From M3007 sp044226205 (GTDB taxonomy: Bacteria > Bacteroidota > Bacteroidia > Chitinophagales > Saprospiraceae), in the NCBI GenBank assembly GCA_044226205.1, contig JBGAHL010000001.1, positions 372,001 to 436,000 of the forward strand: 64,000 bases of DNA, given 5' to 3'. The notes beneath the pieces are model-generated. The model was not told the origin of the DNA. It made no database searches and saw only the letters and a list, made by a program, of their open reading frames with translations. A program made the position numbers and the translations under genes. Of this stretch, positions 17,641-25,925 are shown one piece after another; positions within the stretch are counted from its first letter, which is position 1; every line of letters starts with the position of its first letter.

Positions 17641-17715
17641 GTTTTCACCGCTAAGACGCGGAGGCGCAAAGAAATTCGCGAACCCTTGGCGCCTCCGCGT
17701 CTTAGCGGTGAAAAC
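17641..17715. repeat. 27-bp perfect inverted repeat (REP/MITE-like palindrome) next to a stop codon
   Basis: Arms 17641-17667 and 17689-17715 are perfect reverse complements and enclose 21 bases. The arm core CTAAGACGCGGAGGCGC resembles the 'cgc(a/g)gagacgcggagg' palindromic intergenic elements seen in many bacterial genomes. The element ends 3 bases from the CotH stop codon (17719-17721) and lies upstream of the real terminator, so it would fold in the 3' untranslated region of the CotH mRNA. With the promoter and terminator above it accounts for most of the 412-base gap. Confidence 0.82.
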
Positions 17716-17718
17716 GGG

Positions 17719-20484
17719 CTACTGTTTTACCACCCGCAGCATTTGCGCCCCCGAACCCGTTTCGGCAGCAATCCAGTAAAGCCCCGAAGGTGCGGCGGCA
17801 AGTTGTTCAAGCGGGTACAGGTTGACGCCCGAGTGCATCCATACCGGCCCTTGCTCGAACACCTGTTTACCTGTTGCATCGTAGCCTTTCAGGGTCACTT
17901 CCCGGGCGCCGGCCAGGGCAACCTCGATTTGCACCATATCCGTGAACGGATTCGGGTAGGCCCGCAAAGCCAGCGCATCGGCCGAAAGATCTTCGGCGTC
18001 CACCGAGCAATCCGTGTGGTAAATTCCACCCACGTACTCGCTGTAGCCCAGGGCGCAGAATACCCGCACCTCGATTTCATACGCAGTGCAGGGTTGCAGG
18101 CCGCCGATGATGTAGCTACTGCCGACGGTGATGCCCGATTGCCAGGCCGTCGAGCCTACGGCTCTCCAGCGCAGATCCGCTGCCAGGCTGGTGTTCGGGC
18201 CTTCCCAATGCAGGTTGATGGAGGTGAAAGTGCTGTCAGCAGTGAAATTGCCGGGCAGCGCGCAGGGCACCTTGTCCACAAAATAAGCCTTCACCTGGGC
18301 ATTGCCCGTCAGGCTGAACTGGATGGCCTCGGCAAACTGATCGGGACCGAAACTGGTGCCGGCCACTTCCCAGTGGTCGAACACCTTGTCGGGAGCAGCC
18401 AGAGCCTGCAAGTTGATCACAATCCCCCCGAAATAGGTGGCATTGAAGGGATAAACGTCGGGAGTGACGGTGTTCACGTGTACTTTGCCGCTGCCTGCGG
18501 GTAGCACAGTGATGTCCAGCGCATAAGGCCCGGTGATGCCTTCGTCTTCATAACAATCGACGATCTGGTTGTTGATCAGGGTGCATTTCCCCTCGATCTG
18601 GGCGCGCATCAGGTTGAGGTTTTCGTGCCATTCATCCATATCGCCGCCCCAGCGTTCGCATTGACGCGGCATTTCAGGCTCCAGTCCGGCGACGAGCGAA
18701 TCGAGGTGAGAAAGCAAATTGTCGCACGTAAAGGTGGTGTTGAGCAGGTCGGCGTAGCGGTTGATGTACATCTGTACAAACTCGGGATTGTCAAAAAACT
18801 TGGCCCACATGCCCGTATGCGCGATATTCGGATCATTCGGGAAATTGTCCTCCACGTCGCAGGGATCGTTTTCGTAGGTCGTGGTTTCAAGCCCCGTGTA
18901 GTTCTGCCCGAGGTTCCAGGTATTGTCCATGTCCCAGAGGGCGTATTTCCATTTGACAATATCGGGCTCCTTGGTTCCGCGCCACCACATGGTGTTCCAG
19001 TTGAGCCAGTCCGAATTGACGAAGTAGGTGTTGAGGATAAAATAATCGATAAAACTCTCGATATCGACCTGGCTTTTGACGTAGTCCCACTTCACCGGGT
19101 CGGCCATATCGTTGGCCATGACGTAATCGAACAATGCGTACCAGGCGTCGGGGCTGCCGTTTTCAACGTTGAGCCCGCCCCAGAATTTGAGCATATCGAC
19201 GTTCGGCTCAGGCTGGTCGTAGTAATAGTCGGCGTAATCGTTGTCCACCCGTTCGCGCATTTCATACACGCCCCAGTATTCGCCGTTGAGGTACACCACG
19301 CTGACGCGGTAGCGGCGGAAATCGAGGTGCAGATTATTTTTTTCCGTCACCGTATGCGCAAAAGCGTCGCGAATATGGCAGGAATGAGCGCCCCAGCTGT
19401 TGGCCGCGCAGGGATAGTTGTCGGAAGCGCCGGCTTTCAGGATGATCACGTCGAACTTGTCGCGGTCGGTCGTCGGGAACATCTTGTGGTGCATGGTGTA
19501 ATCCCATCCGTACTGGTCGCGGGAGTAAAAACGCATCCCTTTTTGGGGAAAAGCCCAGGAATCGTTGCCGTGACCGCGCATGTCGCCTTCCATCGTGAAA
19601 ACACGGCTGTGATCGGTTTCGAAAAATTCAAAGGAGGTCATGATCTCTCCGTGCGTGGCAAACAGCTCGTCGTAGTCTTCCGAGGCCACCGAGATGACGG
19701 GCACGGTGTGGCTTTCATTGAGGAAATAGGTATTGGTTTCGACGAAGGACGGCAGTTGCTGGGCGCTGTTGGGGAAAAAGCGTGCGCGAATGACCGTGGT
19801 TTTGATAATGGTAATCGGGCTGGTGTAGGCCGGCGAAGTGGCGCTTGGCGTCGAGCCGTCGGTGGTGTAGCGCAGGGTGCCGTCGTTCTGGAAGCTGGAA
19901 AGCGCAATGTCGAGAGACGGCTGGTAGTAAAATCCGGCGGGTTGCGACATGACCGGCTTGAAGGCATAGCCAAGCGGATAGGGCGTCACGATGTTGTTGG
20001 TTGCATTGGGCGTAGGCTGGCTGAATACCGCCCAGGTGCTGCTGCCGTCGGTCGCGCGGCCGTAGGAATGATCGCGGCTGGTATGCAAAACCGTTTGTAC
20101 CTGGTCGACAATCGTGCCCGAAGGGTTGGCCAGCACCACCCATTCGTTTTTGGTCTGCGTCAGTTTGAAACTCGTATGCAGGTACCCGCCGCTGGTGATA
20201 TTTTTATCGGAAGCAAACACCAGCAGGTGTTTGCCGGGGGCGAGCGAGACGGCGGGGAACGCCCATTTGGTGGGCTCGGCAACGTCGTCGCTCAGGTACC
20301 AGCCGTTGAGGTTGACGGTCGTATTGGTCGGGTTGTACAGTTCGATCCAGTCTTCGGCGTTGCCGAACTGGTCGTACGTGGTGGTTTTGTTGGAAGCGGA
20401 AAATTCATTGATGACCAGCTGGGCTTGCATGGCAGCCGGAAGCAAAAGCAGGCAAAACTGGGAGAGGCGGTAAAGACTTTTCAT
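17719..20484 (-). CDS. CotH-family secreted protein with lamin-tail, chitobiase-C-like, FN3 and T9SS sorting domains
   Basis: 921 residues from ATG 20484 (signal MKSLYRLSQFCLLLLPAAMQAQ). Order: lamin-tail domain (about 23-130: LVINEFSASNKTT...DWIELYNPTNTTVNLNGWYLSDD), chitobiase C-terminal-like domain (about 190-260: TLRYTTDGSTPSATSPAY), CotH kinase-like domain (about 270-600: NGEYWGVYEMRERVDNDYA and KWKYALWDMDNTWN), fibronectin-III (about 725-800), and a type A T9SS sorting domain (YPNPFTDMVQIEV...GLYWIAAE...MLRVVKQ). CotH of Bacillus is an atypical protein kinase of the spore coat; secreted Bacteroidota versions are uncharacterised. The lamin-tail and CotH pairing is common in this phylum. 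It has its own promoter (20528-20561) and terminator, so it is monocistronic. Confidence 0.92.
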   Translation of the reverse strand: MKSLYRLSQFCLLLLPAAMQAQLVINEFSASNKTTTYDQFGNAEDWIELYNPTNTTVNLNGWYLSDDVAEPTKWAFPAVSLAPGKHLLVFASDKNITSGGYLHTSFKLTQTKNEWVVLANPSGTIVDQVQTVLHTSRDHSYGRATDGSSTWAVFSQPTPNATNNIVTPYPLGYAFKPVMSQPAGFYYQPSLDIALSSFQNDGTLRYTTDGSTPSATSPAYTSPITIIKTTVIRARFFPNSAQQLPSFVETNTYFLNESHTVPVISVASEDYDELFATHGEIMTSFEFFETDHSRVFTMEGDMRGHGNDSWAFPQKGMRFYSRDQYGWDYTMHHKMFPTTDRDKFDVIILKAGASDNYPCAANSWGAHSCHIRDAFAHTVTEKNNLHLDFRRYRVSVVYLNGEYWGVYEMRERVDNDYADYYYDQPEPNVDMLKFWGGLNVENGSPDAWYALFDYVMANDMADPVKWDYVKSQVDIESFIDYFILNTYFVNSDWLNWNTMWWRGTKEPDIVKWKYALWDMDNTWNLGQNYTGLETTTYENDPCDVEDNFPNDPNIAHTGMWAKFFDNPEFVQMYINRYADLLNTTFTCDNLLSHLDSLVAGLEPEMPRQCERWGGDMDEWHENLNLMRAQIEGKCTLINNQIVDCYEDEGITGPYALDITVLPAGSGKVHVNTVTPDVYPFNATYFGGIVINLQALAAPDKVFDHWEVAGTSFGPDQFAEAIQFSLTGNAQVKAYFVDKVPCALPGNFTADSTFTSINLHWEGPNTSLAADLRWRAVGSTAWQSGITVGSSYIIGGLQPCTAYEIEVRVFCALGYSEYVGGIYHTDCSVDAEDLSADALALRAYPNPFTDMVQIEVALAGAREVTLKGYDATGKQVFEQGPVWMHSGVNLYPLEQLAAAPSGLYWIAAETGSGAQMLRVVKQ

Positions 20485-20527
20485 GAGTAGTGGTGTTGGT
20501 GTGCGCGGATGTGGCAGCAAATTTGAC

Positions 20528-20561
20528 CAAAGGTAAGAACACGTCCCAGGAATAAACCAAA
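20528..20561 (-). promoter_or_regulatory. Promoter of the CotH gene
   Basis: On the minus strand TTTG (complement of 20558-20561), 22 bases, then TACCTTTG (complement of 20528-20535) match the Bacteroidota -33/-7 consensus. The start codon is at 20484, giving a leader of about 35-40 bases. Confidence 0.68.
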
Positions 20562-20688
20562 ATTGCCAATGCAGGCATTCTCCAGCCATTTTCAGGCAAG
20601 AAAATCGGACGGGTTCCTTGCTGCATCGTCGCCCGGCCTGTATCATTGCAGTCTATATCAAAGCATCTGTTCGTATTTCAGCAACCCA

Positions 20689-21225
20689 ATGAAAGAGTAT
20701 TACTATCTGGTCGGTCAGTCCAAAATGGGCCCCTACTCCCTCGAAGAACTCCTGAAACAACCGATTTCCCGCGATACCAAAGTCTGGTACAGCGGCCTGC
20801 CCGACTGGGTCGATGCGGTTGACATGCCCGAGTTTGCCAATTTCTTTGCCAGCGCACCGCCGCCGCCGCCACCGCCCCCCACGGCTCCGCCCCCTCCACC
20901 CCGCTCCACCAATCTCGGCGGCAGCAACAGCAGCAGCAGCCAGCGCCCCAATGTGCCCATGCCCAAAAACTGGCTCATCGAATCCATTCTGGTGACCCTG
21001 TTTTGCTGTCTGCCCTTCGGCATCGCGGGCATCGTGTTTGCATCGAGGGTGGAATCCCGCTACTACGCCGGCGACCTCGAAGGCGCCCAGTACAACGCCC
21101 GCGAAGCCGCCAAATGGACCAAAATCGGCTTTTTCATCGGCCTGGGCGTGATGGTCCTCTATTTCATTTTTATCATGATAGCGGCCATGACCGGCCTTGC
21201 CAACGCGGGCGATACCGACTTCTAG
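20689..21225 (+). CDS. GYF_2 and CD225/dispanin-like membrane protein with poly-proline linker
   Basis: 178 residues from ATG 20689. Residues 1-50 form a GYF_2 domain (YYYLVGQSKMGPYSLEELL...WYSGLPDWVDA), usually a proline-ligand-binding module. A linker holds eight prolines, Thr-Ala, then five more prolines (encoded about 20858-20905), and a short Ser run follows. The C-terminal half is a CD225/dispanin-like segment with two membrane helices (WLIESILVTLFCCLPFGIAGIVFASRV and IGFFIGLGVMVLYFIFIMIAAM). The GYF domain could bind its own proline tract. DUF2752 follows after 3 bases, an arrangement often seen in Bacteroidota. The function is unknown. The open frame extends upstream to 20563 but that part overlaps the CotH promoter region. 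Confidence 0.87.
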   Translation: MKEYYYLVGQSKMGPYSLEELLKQPISRDTKVWYSGLPDWVDAVDMPEFANFFASAPPPPPPPPTAPPPPPRSTNLGGSNSSSSQRPNVPMPKNWLIESILVTLFCCLPFGIAGIVFASRVESRYYAGDLEGAQYNAREAAKWTKIGFFIGLGVMVLYFIFIMIAAMTGLANAGDTDF

Positions 21226-21228
21226 GTC

Positions 21229-21597
21229 ATGTACGGAAAAATATTGCTGATGGCCGGGGCTGTGGTCCTGGCCATCCTTTTTTTGTACGACCCGGCGCAT
21301 GGCGCACTTTTCCCAAAATGCCCTTTTTTGCTGCTCACCGGCTACAAATGCCCGGGCTGCGGCTCACAACGAGCCCTGCACGCCCTGTTGCACGGCGAGG
21401 TCAAAGCATCGCTGGGGTTCAATGCCCTGCTGGTGCTGTCCCTGCCTTACGTGATTACAGGATTCTGGCTCGAATGGCTGGGCGGCAAGCAAGGGTTCCC
21501 GAATTTCAGCAGGCGTTTTTTCGGGCCGGGCGCGGCCAAAATCTGGCTGGCAATTGTTCTGGCCTGGTGGCTGTTGCGCAACCTGGCTAATTTTTGA
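21229..21597 (+). CDS. DUF2752 domain-containing small membrane protein
   Basis: 122 residues starting 3 bases after the dispanin-like gene, so cotranscribed. It has three hydrophobic segments (residues about 4-20, 65-82 and 103-118). Between the first two lies the family signature FPKCPFLLLTGYKCPGCGSQRALHALLHGE, with the conserved CPxCGxxRA loop that suggests a metal or redox site at the membrane face. The 3' end overlaps the convergent gene at 21587 by 11 bases. The function is unknown. Confidence 0.9.
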   Translation: MYGKILLMAGAVVLAILFLYDPAHGALFPKCPFLLLTGYKCPGCGSQRALHALLHGEVKASLGFNALLVLSLPYVITGFWLEWLGGKQGFPNFSRRFFGPGAAKIWLAIVLAWWLLRNLANF

Positions 21598-23467
21598 ATA
21601 TCTCGGCGTACCGTTTGCCGGCTTTGCGCAGCTTGTTCGTGTCGATGATTTCCTTCAAATTTTCTTTTTGAAGAAAAACATCCTCCCGGTCGGGGACGTC
21701 GATCAGCCGGTGGTCGTAGTTGTCCAAAATAGCCAGAATAATCTCCTCCGCCTCTTGTCTGTCGCCGTTGTCCGCATACATTCTGGCGATATGGATCATT
21801 CGTACATTCCAGTAAAGGCGCTCGTTGGGATAATACCGGCAGAAGTCGTCGAGAATGGTTTTGGCCCTTTCCCAGTCGCCGTCTGCGACCAACTGCCTGG
21901 CCAGAATCAGCGTCAGGAAGTAATTGGTTTGGTAAAAGGGCAGGCAATCGTAGGGCGAAATGGCATCGCTGGAGGACCATTTGAATTGCTGCGTCCAGAG
22001 CCGCCATGTGGCGTCCACGTCGATGGTTTGCTCAAACGTGTAGGCTTCCCAATCTTTCGGCGCCATGGGCGCCACCCGATACACCAGCCCTTGCATCAGC
22101 AGGTAAGGCCCGTACGGTTTGAGGATGCTTTTGTTGCTGGTCAGGGAAAAACACAAAGGGCGCGACCAGCCGTTGGCGGCAATCCAGTCCAGTTCGGTCA
22201 ACAGGTCGGGCAGACTGTATTGATCCATCGATAAAGACATCTTGTCGCCGCGGCCCAGCGGCTCCAGGTCGTCGGGCACGGAGGCATGTTCAGGGCCGGG
22301 GATGGCGGCCATGGAAATCTCGATGGTTTTGACCGGAATTTCGTGGTAAACCCCGTAATAAGGCGACGTTTTGCGATAGGTTCCGTTTTGTAGCAGCGAC
22401 AAAAAACGGTCCAGCGAAATGGTCTCGCCCAGATCGACCGTTTGGTTTTCTGAATAATGATACACCACCGGGGTTTCGTCGTAAAAAGTCTGGGGTAAAA
22501 GACGCTGGAGCGGCAGCGCGCCGAAAACGGTGTCTCTGCGCAAATGGCGGTTGTAATAAGGCGAGTACAGGAGGGAAGTATTCACCACCGATACATCGGG
22601 TCGCACGCCCTCCTTTGCCTGAAGGTACAGCAGCGGATAGGTGTCGGTGTCGCCGTAGGTCATCAAAATGGCGTTCGGCGGGCAAGACTGCAGCATGTTA
22701 TAGGCCTGCTGGCGGATAAAAGGCCGGTACAGGTCGTCGGGCAGATAGGAGCGTGCTTTTTTCTCGTCGTACAAAGCCCCCATCCACAAGTACAGGTGCA
22801 TGAGGTTGTTGGCGTATTCGGTGTCGATGTTCCCGACCAGGGTTTGAAAATTCGGATTGCGGGCCATCAGTTTTTTATGCGCGGCGCCGGATTGCAGGAC
22901 CCGGTGGGCATATTTTTCGGCAATGTCGGGCGACATCCGCGGGTTGTTCAGATCATAGCGCACCAGATCGGCACTGTCCGCACCGGCAAAGTTGGTATTC
23001 TGCTGATTGGTCAGCACCAGTCCCGACTGAAACCAGGCCCTGCCCAGCGCGTACAATTCGTCGTCGTTGGGTGCGGGTATTTTTTCAAAAAAAGCAATGG
23101 CGTCCTTGTACCAGCCTGCGTAGCCGTAAAAAGGCTGCAAATCGTAGTCCCTGGCGCTGCCGGCGCTTGCAAATTTCGTATTGGACAGGCCCAATGGCAG
23201 GGCGAGCGGCAGGTACTTGTTTTGCGCGGCCGACCAGAACAACATCGGCGCCTGCAAACTGAAATTTTCCTTCGATCTCAGCACGATGTAGTAACCCTCC
23301 GGCTTCTTGATGGCATCCACACTGATGTACTGCTCATCGGGGTCGTAGCTGTTAAAAAAACGGGTTTGTACCGCCTGGAAAGCAGGAAAACCTTTCGGGT
23401 AAGGGTTTTGCGTCCCTGCAAACGCGGCTTGCAGCAGCAACAGACAGATGGGAAAAAGGCGATTCAT
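21587..23467 (-). CDS. Secreted protein related to the C-terminal region of DUF2723 proteins (copy 1)
   Basis: 626 residues with a Sec signal peptide (MNRLFPICLLLLQAAFAGTQ) and no other membrane segment. Around residue 260 it has SCPPNAILMTYGDTDTYPLLYLQAKEGVRPDV, matching the NAILFTNGDNDTFPLWY..EGVRTDVRVVN block of the soluble C-terminal part of Bacteroidota DUF2723 (O-mannosyltransferase-like) proteins. Later comes LDWIAANGWSRPLCFSLTSN...LMQGLVYRVAP, also from that region. The last 120 residues look like TPR helices (VADGDWERAKTILDDFCRYYPNERLYW). The multispanning glycosyltransferase half is absent. It is the last gene of a four-gene operon, 10 bases after its paralogue. The function is unknown. 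Confidence 0.72.
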   Translation of the reverse strand: MNRLFPICLLLLQAAFAGTQNPYPKGFPAFQAVQTRFFNSYDPDEQYISVDAIKKPEGYYIVLRSKENFSLQAPMLFWSAAQNKYLPLALPLGLSNTKFASAGSARDYDLQPFYGYAGWYKDAIAFFEKIPAPNDDELYALGRAWFQSGLVLTNQQNTNFAGADSADLVRYDLNNPRMSPDIAEKYAHRVLQSGAAHKKLMARNPNFQTLVGNIDTEYANNLMHLYLWMGALYDEKKARSYLPDDLYRPFIRQQAYNMLQSCPPNAILMTYGDTDTYPLLYLQAKEGVRPDVSVVNTSLLYSPYYNRHLRRDTVFGALPLQRLLPQTFYDETPVVYHYSENQTVDLGETISLDRFLSLLQNGTYRKTSPYYGVYHEIPVKTIEISMAAIPGPEHASVPDDLEPLGRGDKMSLSMDQYSLPDLLTELDWIAANGWSRPLCFSLTSNKSILKPYGPYLLMQGLVYRVAPMAPKDWEAYTFEQTIDVDATWRLWTQQFKWSSSDAISPYDCLPFYQTNYFLTLILARQLVADGDWERAKTILDDFCRYYPNERLYWNVRMIHIARMYADNGDRQEAEEIILAILDNYDHRLIDVPDREDVFLQKENLKEIIDTNKLRKAGKRYAEIFKN

Positions 23468-23477
23468 GTGCGTAGGT

Positions 23478-25418
23478 TTATCCTCTGAAAAGATAGGACT
23501 GGTCTGGCGGAGGGGGCGGATCGAAGGTTTTCAAATAGCGCGCCCGCGCCTGCTCAAGTTTGTACATGCCGATAATCGACCATATGTAAGACTTGCTGTT
23601 TTGAACGGCCCACAGCTCGTCGCTGCCAAGCCGTTGCCGGTCAAAATTATCCAGAATAGTGATGATTACCCGATTCGCAGCCGCCTTGTTGCCTGCCCTG
23701 GCATAGCCATTCGCCACGACCAGCATCTGCTCGTTCCAGGGCTTGCGCTCGTCGGGGTAATAGCGGCAGAGGTCGTCGAGCACCTGCCGCGCTTTTTTCT
23801 TCTTGCCCGACTGAATAAACGCGTTGTACAAACGTATGCCAAGCATGAAATCGGCGTGGTAAAGGGGCATGGCATCCAGCGGCGTGATACCATCCTGCGA
23901 GCCCCGGCGAAACACCTCTCGCCAAAGCCGCCAGCTTGCCTCGACCTGGATCGGAAATTGAACGTCCGTAAATCTGCCGGGCGGCCGCGGTTGTATGGGC
24001 AACAGTCTGTAAATCAGGCCTTCCTGCACCAAATGGGCCGAGTAGGGATCCAGCATTTCCTCATCGTTGGTCATGGCGAAACACACCGGCCGGCGCCAGC
24101 CCTCGGTCACCATCCAGTCGATGATCGTCTGGTGTTCGGCCAGCGTATTTTTGGGGAGGGTGAAATAAAGGGTACCCGTCGTACCGTAAAAACGGTTCAG
24201 GTAGGCCGATTTTTCCAGGTTTTCGCGGCCGGGAATGTCTTTTAGCGGCGCCCAAAGGTATTTGAACGTGATGACGCCCCACTGATGGCCCGTTTCATCG
24301 GGGGCGAGAAAATCAGTTTCGTTCAGGTGGTCAAAAAAACCTTTGACGCTTGTCGAATCGGAAACACCCAGCCAGCTGAGGTCCGAAAAACGCAGCACCG
24401 GCGACATTTCGTAGAAAGAACGTGGCAAGCTGCGGGCTGGCGCGGTGTTGCTCCAGAATGTTGTGTCGTACACAAAAAGATTGAACTGGGTATTGGTCAG
24501 CAATACGCCCGGCACAACCAGCACATCCTTGCGCAGCCCTTCCGTGCGTTGCAGGTACCACAAGGGATAAGTATCCGAATCGCCATAGGTGATCAAAACG
24601 GCATTGGGGGGGCAGGACAGCAACATGTTGGCTGCCGCCTCCCGAAGGAACGGCCGGTACAAATCGGGCTCAATCGGCCGGTTGGCCAGACTGTCTTCAC
24701 CGAATATGCGCAACAAGCCGTACTGCTGCATGCGTTCGTTGGCAAACTTGGTGTCGATATACCCGACGGGAGTCATGTATGCAGGGGAAATGCGCTGCAT
24801 ACGGTCGTACAAAAGGATTGCGTGGTCCGTCCATTGGGCAAAAAGGCGGATGCCTTCGGGCGTGAATCGAAGATGGCCCGGCGGTCCGTACAAAGAGGAG
24901 CGCGGCAAACAGCCGGCGGTTGTGTCCCTGTCGGTAAAAGTCAGTTCAATGGCTCTTTTGGAATATGCCCTTGCGAGGGCATTGAGGTCGTCATCCGTCG
25001 GATTGGGAATGTTTTCGAGCAATCGAATGGCATCCCGATCCCAGCCCGGATAGCCATAGCACGGCTGGCTGTCAAAGTTGTAGGCATCCCTGTGGGCAAA
25101 ACCGCCAATTTTGTGCAGGTACTGTTGCCCGGTATCCGCCAAAGGCAGGGGCAAAGGCAAATATCTGCCGGACTTTGTGGAATAAAAGAGGTATTCCCTG
25201 GCCGCTTCATTGCCGCCGGAAGTATCCATTCTGATGTAATAACCGTCGGTGCGTTTTACGGGCTCGACCTCGGCTCCGTCCACACGATAACGTGAAAACA
25301 AGGCCGTCTCGATAACATTGTACCTGACCGGGTTGGCCGGGTATGGACTTTGAGCATTCGACCCTTTGGGCAACAAGGCGGCAAGGCCCGAGCAAAGGAC
25401 GACATAATGGAACTTCAT
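23478..25418 (-). CDS. Secreted protein related to the C-terminal region of DUF2723 proteins (copy 2)
   Basis: 646 residues with a signal peptide (MKFHYVVLCSGLAALLPKGSNAQ). It is a paralogue of the downstream gene: the same order of blocks with SCPPNAVLITYGDSDTYPLWYLQ (about residue 275), IDWMVTEGWRRPVCFAMTND (about 445) and the TPR-like end (AFIQSGKKKKARQVLDDLCRYYPDERKPWNEQM). Both also share an N-terminal block GYPGWDRDAI.LLE.IPNPTDD(D/E)L.AL. No transmembrane glycosyltransferase part is present. It lies 27 bases after guanine deaminase and 10 bases before copy 1. Divergence between the two is high enough that this is not a recent duplication. Confidence 0.72.
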   Translation of the reverse strand: MKFHYVVLCSGLAALLPKGSNAQSPYPANPVRYNVIETALFSRYRVDGAEVEPVKRTDGYYIRMDTSGGNEAAREYLFYSTKSGRYLPLPLPLADTGQQYLHKIGGFAHRDAYNFDSQPCYGYPGWDRDAIRLLENIPNPTDDDLNALARAYSKRAIELTFTDRDTTAGCLPRSSLYGPPGHLRFTPEGIRLFAQWTDHAILLYDRMQRISPAYMTPVGYIDTKFANERMQQYGLLRIFGEDSLANRPIEPDLYRPFLREAAANMLLSCPPNAVLITYGDSDTYPLWYLQRTEGLRKDVLVVPGVLLTNTQFNLFVYDTTFWSNTAPARSLPRSFYEMSPVLRFSDLSWLGVSDSTSVKGFFDHLNETDFLAPDETGHQWGVITFKYLWAPLKDIPGRENLEKSAYLNRFYGTTGTLYFTLPKNTLAEHQTIIDWMVTEGWRRPVCFAMTNDEEMLDPYSAHLVQEGLIYRLLPIQPRPPGRFTDVQFPIQVEASWRLWREVFRRGSQDGITPLDAMPLYHADFMLGIRLYNAFIQSGKKKKARQVLDDLCRYYPDERKPWNEQMLVVANGYARAGNKAAANRVIITILDNFDRQRLGSDELWAVQNSKSYIWSIIGMYKLEQARARYLKTFDPPPPPDQSYLFRG

Positions 25419-25445
25419 GGCTTAAGGAGTGCGCTAAGGGCGTAT

Positions 25446-25919
25446 TCAGTACACGATTTTATCGGCTTTCGCTCGCCACTTTTCGAAAACGCTCATGGCT
25501 TCATCGCGCAGCAATTGTTCGATCGGGATGCTGCGCGAATCAAAAGGCTTGTCGAATTCCGTGTAGATAAATTCATCGCTGAACCCTGCGTAGGCCGCGT
25601 CGTGCCGGGTAGCGGCATACACGATCCGGTCGGGCCGAGCCCAATAGATCGCACCCAGGCACATCGGGCAGGGTTCGCAGGAAGTGTAGAGGGTGCAACC
25701 ATCGAGTTGAAAATGTCCCAACTGTCGGCAGGCGTCGCGAATGGCTACGACTTCCGCATGCGCGGTGGGGTCGTTGGTGGAAGTAACACGGTTGTTGCCC
25801 CTTCCAACAATGACCCCGTCGCGCACGATAACACAACCGAAAGGCCCTCCTTCATCGCTGTTCATGCCCTGCTCGGCCGCATGGATGGCCTCCCGGATAA
25901 AATACTCGTCTTGACTCAT
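25446..25919 (-). CDS. guaD: Guanine deaminase, cytidine-deaminase fold (GuaD type)
   Basis: 157 residues, the size of Bacillus GuaD. It converts guanine to xanthine and ammonia in the cytoplasm. Zinc ligands are His54 in PTAHAEV with Glu56 as proton shuttle, and Cys84 and Cys87 in CEPCPMC. The sequence LYTSCEPCPMCLGAIYWARPD and the C-terminal part (DAAYAGFSDEFIYTEFDKP...FEKWRAKADKIVY) follow GuaD rather than tRNA adenosine deaminase TadA, including the domain-swapped tail. It is placed 6 bases after the coiled-coil gene and 27 bases before a DUF2723-C-like gene; the metabolic reason for this setting is not evident. Confidence 0.93.
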   Translation of the reverse strand: MSQDEYFIREAIHAAEQGMNSDEGGPFGCVIVRDGVIVGRGNNRVTSTNDPTAHAEVVAIRDACRQLGHFQLDGCTLYTSCEPCPMCLGAIYWARPDRIVYAATRHDAAYAGFSDEFIYTEFDKPFDSRSIPIEQLLRDEAMSVFEKWRAKADKIVY

Positions 25920-25925
25920 ATTGGC

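Noticed and set aside
18625..20490. 621-codon plus-strand open frame opposite the CotH gene
   Set aside because: Antisense to a clear multi-domain gene; Val/Gly/His-rich composition and no motifs.
25446..25919. tRNA adenosine deaminase TadA
   Set aside because: The C-terminal DEFIYTEFDKP...KIVY part and the AIYWARPD region follow guanine deaminase instead.
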